Of a stretch of DNA of 64,000 bases, positions 56,390 to 64,000 are shown one piece after another. The DNA is from Euphorbia lathyris. Its lineage: Eukaryota; Streptophyta; Magnoliopsida; Malpighiales; Euphorbiaceae. The stretch lies in the NCBI RefSeq assembly GCF_963576675.1, contig NC_088916.1, forward strand, positions 53,941,001-54,005,000, given 5' to 3'. The stretch's first letter is position 1. The number at the start of each line of letters is the position of its first letter. The position numbers and the translations under genes are program-made. The notes beneath the pieces are model-generated. The model was not told the DNA's origin, did no database searches, and saw only the letters and a list, made by a program, of their open reading frames with translations.

Positions 56390-56924
56390 GCAAAACTAGA
56401 GTAAATTACAAAACTAGATCAAATGGGAGGTCCATTTACATATTTAACCCATTTACTCAACCTACTACATATCTAGACTGATTGTGTGTGACTTTTTCAT
56501 AATATCCCTAACCTTTCCCCTTCCTACAAAGCGAACGCCGCTCCCCCCCCCCCCCCCCTTCTCCTTGGTTACGCAAAAAGTTGATCCTCCATTAATGATT
56601 TGAAGACTTTTGATCTTCCTATCTTCCTTTAAATTGCACGAAATCTGCACCATTTCGCCAAATCACAATGAATTTCTCTTTTTCCTCTCTTCATCTCTTG
56701 ATTCTGCAACTTCCTAATCCTAGAAAATGAAGCCATGATTCTTCATCTTCCTGTTCCTGCTCGTTACTTGGTTTCTTTCTTCTTGTTACCATCAAAGAAA
56801 TGGTTATTCTACGTTATTTCCATCGTTTTTCCCAGTTTATCATATTATTATTATCGCTTTTAAGAGTGAAAGGCGCGAAAAATGTAAGTATCTGCTATTT
56901 TTTCTGCGTTTTTTCATGAATACA

Positions 56925-57195
56925 CTTTGCGTAGTCGATGATTTTGTGAAGATCTGCGAAGAGAAAGAGCCTAAAACGTGACGATCTACTTCGTGAATCG
57001 ATTAGTTCGCAAAGTCTGCGAGTATAAAAGTTCATGATTTGACTCACAGACTTCGCGAAAGCATCGTTATGCGACGTAGATCGTCACGTTTCAGGTTTCG
57101 CATACCTCGCGAAAACATCGATTAGCGAAGTAAAATCACCTCTTTCCCTGCACATTTACATTCGCATGCTTCGCTAATCCTCATTTCGCGAAGCC
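56925..57195. repeat. Cluster of TTCGCGAA-like palindromes
   Basis: About a dozen sites, from perfect CTTCGCGAA (57051-57059, 57185-57192) to one- or two-base variants. Centres fall in groups with steps of about 9 and 15-17 bases (for example 57064.5-equivalents at 57100, 57109, 57125 and at 57164, 57173, 57188). Confidence 0.7.
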
Positions 57196-57502
57196 AAAAT
57201 CGTCTTTTTCCCTGCCTAACACGATTAATTTTTTCTGAAGGCGGTTGATTACATAACATCCCTTTCTAGAAGGCGGCGTCCTCGGATGCAGGGGAGATAA
57301 CTTTCCTTCCTGTAAAGGGAGAAATTTCCCTCAAGATTGGCACATTCACTCCTAAAATGGTTGATTAGGAGAGATTGTACCAATCTTGGTGTGCACCATG
57401 GGACACGTCCATCTCAAAAGGTTTGGACTTCCTGTAGAGAGAGAAATTACTCATCCGCTTCAGAATTGGTACCGGATTAGTTAGGTTCACTTTGTTAGGA
57501 GT

Positions 57503-57606
57503 TTATTGTGGCAATCTTGTTGTAAATTTTGATAATGTTATGATTTTAATGTTGTTATTGTGGCAATCTTGTTGTAAATTTTGATAATGTTATGATTTTA
57601 ATGTTA
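57503..57606. repeat. 52-bp tandem duplication
   Basis: Two copies of TTATTGTGGCAATCTTGTTG... in direct order with a 52-base period, essentially identical, so recent. Confidence 0.9.
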
Positions 57607-57654
57607 GAATCCGTTGTTGTTTGACATTTTTTGTTATATACCACTTCGCGAATT

Positions 57655-57845
57655 AGCTTCAAAACACATCCAGGCTTCGAATATGCGAATTAAATTCATC
57701 AAGTAAACCAAACATTAGCTTCGCAGGCTTCGCATATGCTAATTAAATTCATCAAGTAAACCAAACATTAGCTTCACAAGCTTCGCATATGCTAATTAAA
57801 TTCATCAAGTAAACCCAAACATTAGCTTCGCAAGCTTCGCATAAT
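57655..57845. repeat. 53-bp tandem triplication
   Basis: Units around AATTAAATTCATCAAGTAAACC start at 57688, 57741 and 57794. Each carries a GCTTCGCATATGC-type site, so it extends the TTCGCGAA-like motif theme. Confidence 0.9.
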
Positions 57846-58359
57846 ATCGAATCTGCGAAGTCAGACGGGAGAGGGCGAGACGCGCGTAAATATTGAGGGT
57901 ATTATGGGAAAGTCATACAAAATCAGTCTAGATATGTAGTAGGTTGAGTAAATGAGTTAAATATGTAAATAGGCCTCCCATTTGACTCATTTTTATAATT
58001 AACCCGCAAAACTAAAACAAACAGATAAAATTAATAAAAGTGATAATAAGTTTTCAAACAGAATTGAATGAGGAGAAAGTATTTTCTCATTGATTTTAAT
58101 TACCGAAAGCATGATGCATAATATCTATTTGGAAAATTTATACACAAAATTTATAACGTAAACAGAAACCAAGTTTACATCTAGAAGAATATATATAATG
58201 GGCCATGTAATGGAACATCCTGTTGTAACAGACCCAATAAATAGCGGTGAGTTTGTGCCATGCATCAGGATGTTGAAATGTCTACGGATGGAAGATAGGG
58301 CACCCGACAAAGAGTAAGAGAATCCGTCGTAGGCTTACTGGTTGTACATAGTAAGAGAG

Positions 58360-59860
58360 TTACATGCGTCATGATCCTTAGGTTCTAGTCTTATTTTTGT
58401 CCGATTAGAGTTATAAAAGTTGGATAAGACCAAGCTCTTTTAGGTAGAGTTATGATGAAGTTCAACTACATGTTTCTGTCGTAGCTCGTCGAGCAGCTAC
58501 TAGATTACGCTTTTCTACGATTTTGACTTAAGTTTCCTTCATTGACTCTGATCTAGAACTACTCATCGAGTAAGTGATGTAGCTCGTCGAGTTGTATAAA
58601 GTAGCTCACCGAGTTACATGTTGATTTTTGTCTTTTTACTTCGTTTAATGCCCAAAACTACCTGAAATACTTAAAACTCTAATCAAGACCATAATAAGGC
58701 AGAAGTCACCAATAATCAGGGAAAATACATAGAAAACTAGAAAAAGGAGATAAAACTATGTTATAAAACCCTATCTAAAATGATGATAATATATATAAAT
58801 TGGAGCTTAATGTGTGCCCAATCATGGATTAACTAACCAAATCTTCATTGTTTGACTAATGGAGGAAAATTTGGTAGTTAATTGATGATTGGATATAGAT
58901 TTAATATGATTTCATAAGATTTGACAGATTTTAAGGAGATTAAGACAATCAAGGAATGTCTGACTGAGATTTAAAAAGATTCTTGCCGAACTTCAATATC
59001 TGCCTCCTAGCTCATCGAGCTGGCCCATTTTGTCGCCCAACTCCGATTTCTGCCTCCCAGCTCGACGAGCTGAAATTTGCATCTTGCCGACCTAGCGTGA
59101 TTTCTGCGAATTTTACTTGTGTAATCATAGTTGTGCCATTTAGGTTTAATTTTCTATTTAAAGACTTTAGATTATTCATTTCTGATGCATCTAAAGATAA
59201 ATTTTAGCCTTTACCCTTTCCTTTGAAAGTAACCATCACTTTCTCCATATTTATCTTCCATCTCAAGCTTTCAATACTCCGTCAATTTCAACAAGCAATC
59301 AAAGTTTCTCCTCCGATTCAAACGACTATTGCTCAAATTGGCAAAGTGCCAATGACGATTTCCTATCATTTGTCCTTAGTTAATTTGTAAGATCTTTTCA
59401 GATTTGAATTGGTTGTAAACATTACTATTCTTGTCCATCTTTAATTTTGAATTTGATTTTAATTTCATCTCTCTCTATATGATTTTGATATTTGTATATG
59501 TTAGGTTTGGTGGTTGAGTTTTTCATAAATCTTCATATTAACCTGAGTCATATTATGAGAGTCTTAACGGTATTCATACCAGAATTCGTAGGTATTGACA
59601 ACACCATGGTAAACGGATCCTACTTCCCGAACCATTTGAGTTAGTTACAACCCAGTTATGGAATCACGTTTTAAGAACAATCATAGGATAAATTGGTTCA
59701 ACCCCTAATTTATTTATGCATGAATGTTAAATTGTTAATTAGGTTTTGATTATTGATTCAACTTTCTTATTATTGTGTCATCTCCATTTTCACTCATAAA
59801 GAGTAATAGTTGGTTTGGATCACTCGTTAGAAATACGAGCAGAATTAACTAGTAGACTTT
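58360..59860 (+). repeat. Degenerate LTR-like sequence with GCTCGNCGAGC sites
   Basis: No coding sequence. Near-palindromes AGCTCGTCGAGC, ACTCATCGAGT, AGCTCGTCGAGT, GCTCACCGAGT, GCTCATCGAGCT and GCTCGACGAGCT lie at 58483-58616 and 59010-59071, the same word type as in the solo LTR at 21152. Layout parallels that LTR loosely (TTGTAAACATT...GTATTCATACC part). Ends and target duplication were not found. Confidence 0.4.
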
Positions 59861-59999
59861 AGAAATAATATAGCAATGAAAAAACCCAACCTTTCACCAC
59901 TTAAATTTTCGTCCCATCATGTACGCTAATGGTTTATCCAATATGGTGAATTCACAGTTGCCTCTAAAGGTCTCACTGTTATCCCTAAAATGGCACTCC

Positions 60000-61135
60000 A
60001 ATACCACCTAGCCATATGTCGAAGTTGAATGACTCGTGAGATCTATCAATATGACTTGCACTAAATCCATTCTTACTAGATCTACACGTAAACTTTTGAG
60101 GGAACTAATCACATTCACAAAGCTTCCCATATCAATTGAGGTCGGTTTGACTTGGTGTCCCTCTAGTACCATTATAACTTATAAGTACTAAAATGTCAAC
60201 GTGGGGATATGGTACTGAGTTAGTTGAAAAAAAGTTTGATTCAAGGTGTCGTACATCACATGAACGAGAGATTCAGAGCTTGAATGACGAGCTCTCTTGT
60301 GGGGAGGTTCAGGACTTAATCCTCCTACTAACACATTGCCATTGTGATCAATCCATTGGGGTTTGGCCAAAACCTGTGTTTTCAACCTTTTTTTGGCACC
60401 GTTCGTGCACTCGACCCATAGCTTTCCCCCTCCATCTCTAGCGACCCTAGAAAGTGGTCGTTGTTCTTTAGAGTGTTTATCCCGCGATCTCTGATGTTTT
60501 ACTTCTAAGCTAGGTATTTTTTTACTCTAGTGTTATCATTTTCTCGAGGAAAACACTTGGGTGTTCCATTGTTGCATCATATCTGGTTTTTTTAGGGATT
60601 GATGGATGGATTTTGTAACACCATCACCAACAATTATCGTCTCTAAAGTCGATAGATTCATGATAAAATCTTGGCTCCACGCTCACTACATCAAATGAAA
60701 AAGAGAGTATATTTTTTGAAATCTTGTCGATTTTCCTTCACCGGATTATGTCCCTATGAGGCGCCGTTGGGATCGGTCGGGGACACTCCGATGCCAAAGT
60801 CAGTAATATTCTTGAGAGAATAAACAGTAATCACAAAGTAGCGTTAGAATAATGTGTACCTCAATGCCTTGGGGCATGTTTATTTATACTAAAATTTAGT
60901 AACCAGCGAATTAATAACTAGTAAAGCCCTTCATTAATGTTCCCTTAATGCAAGATTGTTACATTATTTATGTATGGCTGTTAGCTCATTTATGGAGCTG
61001 TTTCTAGTTATTAATGATGTCAGTTTCTTTCTAGAAGTGTGTGCTGCCATCCTTGAGCTGACCAAGGCTGGATGGTAGATCTTTTATCTTTGGCGGATGG
61101 AACCTCATAAAGGCTTTGGCCTTTATGAGGCGTAT
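60000..61135 (-). mobile_element. Tat-like element remnant: gag start and part of 5' LTR
   Basis: The minus strand at 60385-60188 reads a gag-N-terminus-like frame (QWIDHNGNVLVGGL, PPHKRARHSS). To its right, 60740-61135 holds LTR-like DNA (GGTCGGGGACACTCCGATGCCAAAGTCAG), similar in kind to 32830-32870. The LTR is interrupted by the solo LTR at 61136 and resumes at 62778. No other coding part remains. Confidence 0.45.
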
Positions 61136-62772
61136 TGATGCGCCTCATGGTTGAGACTCATTAAGGGATAAGTGTACCCCGTCGTTATCAAGTAATAATC
61201 TGGACAAGTCCAGGTATCGAATCCACAGGATTTACTCATGCAAGTATCGAGCTACTCGGTGTTTGGTGTTATCTAGGCTTTGGGGGGTTTTGATTTTGGT
61301 TTTGATTAAGTTAACCTACTCCTAATTAAGTTATTCTACTCCTAGTTAAGTTATTCTACTCCTAAATGATCTTTCACTAATGAAATTACCCGAAGGGACA
61401 TGGAGTGATACAATAATAATGAAGATAGGTTGTTAAGTCAATTGATTAAAAACCTAATCCAAGTCATTTGTACTCGAGGCGATTAACCATACTTATCCTT
61501 CTGAAGTCCCTAGTTCGTGATTCCCTTGTAAGGCCGAAACTAGCTCTAAGGCTCAGCAATTTGGGCTTAATCAACTAAGAGGTCGTCAATCTCCTAGGCT
61601 CTGACTATGTCAGATTCAGCTCGTAATATGTGTCAACTTAATTTTTGGACTTATGAATTAGTTAACCCAATCGAATAAAGCGTAAGACAATGATTAAATA
61701 AATAAACCAATTGAACAAAACAAGAGCTATAATATCATTAAAGATGAAGAAACATTGTCACAGGGATACAATTAGCCTAGGATTCATAGACTATATCAAG
61801 GGTTAAACAAATTATAAAAAGGATGAGAAAATCCATTTCAGGGAACCTGTCTACCCTGCAGGCGTCTTCCTAGGACTTAAGGATGGACCTAGAACAATTC
61901 TCGGTGAGCGGAGCTTCGAAGGTTCTTCAATGGAGGTTGAAAGAGATGGAGGAGGTGGAGAGGATTCTTCAAAGGAGAAAGCTAGGGTTTTTTACAATAA
62001 TGAAAGATGGAAAAACTAAAACTAAAAATTGATAGGTGAAAAACGAATTACAAAAACTCTCTCTAAAATAATTACAACTCCTAATTCCTAACAAATGGAA
62101 CTATTTATAATGAAAAATTAAAACCTATTCCTAATGAAAACTAATTAATAAAACCTATTTCTAATAAAAGACTGATTAATAAAAAGCTTTCCTAATGAAA
62201 GACTAATTAATAAAAAGATATTCTAATGGAAAAATAACTCTCCAAATATTATCTAATCAAAACTAATTTATCTTTGAGGATAAAAAAATCTAATTATTTA
62301 AATACAAAAAGCCCAAAGATAATCCCTAAAAATCTGCTAAAATATTCTGCATGATTTTTATTTGAATTTGATACGCCGAGTGAGTCCTGATTCTGATCCT
62401 TAAAAATCTCCACCTTTATCTCTAAAAATTTGCACATAATCTCATAAAATCTTATTTAGATAACTCACCCAAAAGTAATTAATTATCCTACCAAAAATCA
62501 TTTTTAATTAGCAAGTCAAATTTGATTTATTTTTGGTAGGTTAATTTCTTAATTTTGGGTACAGATAAAGCTCAAAATAACATATAGAGATTAATTTATT
62601 AAAAGTAACAAAATATTTGACAAAAGTTGGGAATATTTAATAAAAAGCTAAAAAGTAATTTTAAAACCTAAAATTGTCAAAACAATAATATATTGTTATT
62701 AAAGTAAATAAAAAGAAAATACAAAATAGTCCCTAAAACCGTACTAAAAGATAGGGGTTTTTTACCCTATCA
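61136..62772 (-). mobile_element. Solo LTR, same family as 21152-22748, opposite strand
   Basis: 1637 bp, starts TGATGCGCCTCATGG and ends TTTACCCTATCA, flanked by perfect CGTAT duplications (61131-61135, 62773-62777). Its reverse complement follows the 21152 LTR throughout (AAGGGATAAGTGTACCCCGTCG, the four-fold TAAGTTA.TCTACTCCTA unit, GGCGTCTTCCTAGGACTTAAGGATGGA). It lacks the GCTCGCCGAGC cluster. Confidence 0.9.
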
Positions 62773-62777
62773 CGTAT

Positions 62778-63140
62778 CTGTATGTTGTGGTCTCCTCAGG
62801 GCGCATAACCTCCTTTATACGCCATCTATCTGGCGGACCTCGGCGGACGATGAGGCTTAAATGCTCTTTTAGTCCTCTGATTACGAGGCTCCTCGGGAAT
62901 TTGCCCCAAGATAATATTTTTGATGTTATCATTTTTCGATAGGATAGATATCAAATTCACTTTGCCTTCCAATTGATTTCTTGCAAAACAGGAGAGATAC
63001 TCATTAGACATTTGGATATGTCTCATATCAGCTTACATTCAGATGTCAACTTTCAGACGCTGGATCTTCAAGTGACCGCTCATCAATCCTCATTTGAATT
63101 CTCTCGAAGCTTCCCGCGGAAGCCCAAAAGGTAGTTTTTA
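62778..63140 (-). repeat. Second part of the interrupted Tat-like LTR
   Basis: GC-richer sequence with GGCGGACCTCGGCGG and GAGGCTCCTCGGG words continues the LTR interrupted at 61131. No coding sequence. Confidence 0.4.
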
Positions 63141-63146
63141 CATTTT

Positions 63147-64000
63147 ATTAAGGGATAAGGTACCAAAATAGGCCTAAGGTTTTTGGGGAAGTACCAATTT
63201 AGGCTCAACGTTCAAAATAGTACCAATATAGGCTTAACGTTTACAACATAATATCAATTTAGACTTAACGTTTACAATATAGCATCAATTTAGGCATCAC
63301 GTACAAAATAGCACCAATATAGGCTTAATGTACAAAATAATACGAATTTAAGCTTAACGTTTACAAAATATATCCAATTTAAGCTAAACGTCACAATTAA
63401 ATTAACCATATTATATTCTTTTCTTATTAACTTTATATGTTATCTTTTTATTTAGTTCTATATTCTTGTTTATTATAATACAATTTAATTAGTTTTCTTG
63501 CCCATTAAAAGTTTATATTTGTTTTTTATCAACCATTCTATGACTCCGAAATTTCATGGCTCATGTAATATATGCAAACTAAAAGTAATTGAATATCCAC
63601 GATATTTTGAACACTAGTTAAAATAATATTGATACATGTTAGTGTTTGAAATATTGTGGATATTCAATTACTTTTAGTTTGCATATATCACATGAGCAAT
63701 GAAATTTAGTAGTCATGGAATCATTTATGAAAAATAAATATAAGATTTTAATGGACAAGAATACTAATTAATTGTATTATAATAAACAAGAATATAAAAC
63801 TAAATAAAAAGATAACATATAAAGTTAATTGGGAAAGAATATAATATGATTAATTTAATTATGACGTTTAGCTTAAATTGTATATATTTTATAAAACAAT
63901 AAGTTTAAATTCGTATTATTTTGTAAACGTTAAGCCTATATTGGTACTATTTTGTACGTGAGGCCTAAATTGATGCTATATTATAAATGTTGTAAACGTT
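63147..64000. repeat. Large foldback element (family F), cut by the window end
   Basis: Arms of more than 370 bases are inverted around about 63625: for example CATGTAATATATGCAAACTAAAAGTAATTG at 63562 against CAATTACTTTTAGTTTGCATATATCACATG at 63665, and the AATACAATTAAT/TTAGTTCTATATTCTTG parts further out. The outer arms hold direct units of about 35 bases built on CAATTTAGGCTTAACGTTTACAAAATA. The left terminus is TAAGGGATAAGGTACCAAAATAGGCC. The right terminus lies beyond base 64000. It has no coding capacity. Fragments of the same family flank the hAT element at 13 and 24.9 kb. Confidence 0.8.

Larger units (their letters stand above)
56399..58005. mobile_element. Non-autonomous MULE with perfect 9-bp target duplication
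   Basis: The flanks GCAAAACTA at 56390-56398 and 58006-58014 are identical. The inverted ends (GAGTAAATTACAAAACTAGA / GGGTTAATTATAAAAATGAG, then TCAAATGGGAGG and CTACTACATATCTAGACTG) match over about 120 bases. The inside has no transposase: it holds a C16 run near 56544, a cluster of TTCGCGAA-like sites (56925-57195), a 52-bp tandem pair and a 53-bp tandem triplet. Confidence 0.85.

Noticed and set aside
57503..57845. Satellite or centromeric repeat
   Set aside because: Only two and three tandem units, entirely within one MULE with its own target duplication.

Overview
The window is nuclear DNA of a flowering plant, almost certainly a eudicot. The evidence is GT-AG split genes for plant-specific families (DA1-type LIM peptidase, LysM receptor kinase, DTX/MATE transporter, F-box/FBD/LRR protein), AT-rich intergenic DNA, and nested plant transposons (Athila-like and Tat-like LTR elements, L1- and RTE-type LINEs, MULE, hAT and Harbinger-type elements). 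The species cannot be fixed from the sequence. A rosid is a guess.

Five host genes are supported. (1) An F-box/FBD/LRR gene (+, 2810-5896) has four coding exons and a one-base frameshift in a T7 run. (2) A MATE/DETOXIFICATION transporter (+, 37036-40175) has nine exons and is intact at 484 aa. (3) A nuclear gene for mitochondrial ribosomal protein uS14m (-, 41057-41368) is intact. (4) A DA1/DAR1-type ubiquitin-binding LIM peptidase (+, 47212-53086) has eleven coding exons, encodes 500 aa, and carries a Harbinger-type MITE in an intron. (5) A LYK4/LYK5-like LysM receptor pseudokinase (-, 53547-55460) is one exon of 637 aa. Genes 2 and 3 are convergent, as are genes 4 and 5. The genes have unrelated jobs (protein turnover and growth control, transport, organelle translation, chitin perception), so nothing suggests a functional cluster.

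The rest is mostly transposon debris. 1-1.2 kb is a LINE fragment. 7-12.7 kb is a decayed LINE split by a MULE remnant with a FAR1-type DNA-binding domain and by a long-TIR repeat. 12.7-25.7 kb is a matryoshka: a long-TIR MULE-like element (9-bp target duplication) holds a foldback-family fragment, then a hAT-type element (8-bp duplication), then an Athila-like LTR retrotransposon (5-bp duplication, 1.8-kb LTRs, minus strand), whose 5' LTR holds a solo LTR of another family (5-bp duplication). 26-33 kb holds further LTR, LINE and Tat-like remnants. 33.3-36.5 kb is a nearly full-length RTE-type LINE. 56.4-58.0 kb is a small MULE. 58.3-63.1 kb holds LTR-derived remnants with a second solo LTR, and the window ends in a large foldback palindrome.

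The most unusual signal is in the Athila-like element. Its LTRs and three internal zones carry pairs of the near-palindrome ACGCCCCGCGT. The two members of a pair start 20-21 bp apart and neighbouring pairs often lie 72-77 bp apart, close to two and seven helical turns. Two LTRs of other families carry a different CpG near-palindrome (GCTCGNCGAGC) with several spacings again near 21 bp, and the 56.4-kb MULE carries TTCGCGAA-like sites in groups spaced about 9 and 16 bp. These look like family-specific, phased protein-binding or methylation-sensing arrays. All counts and alignments here were made by eye.
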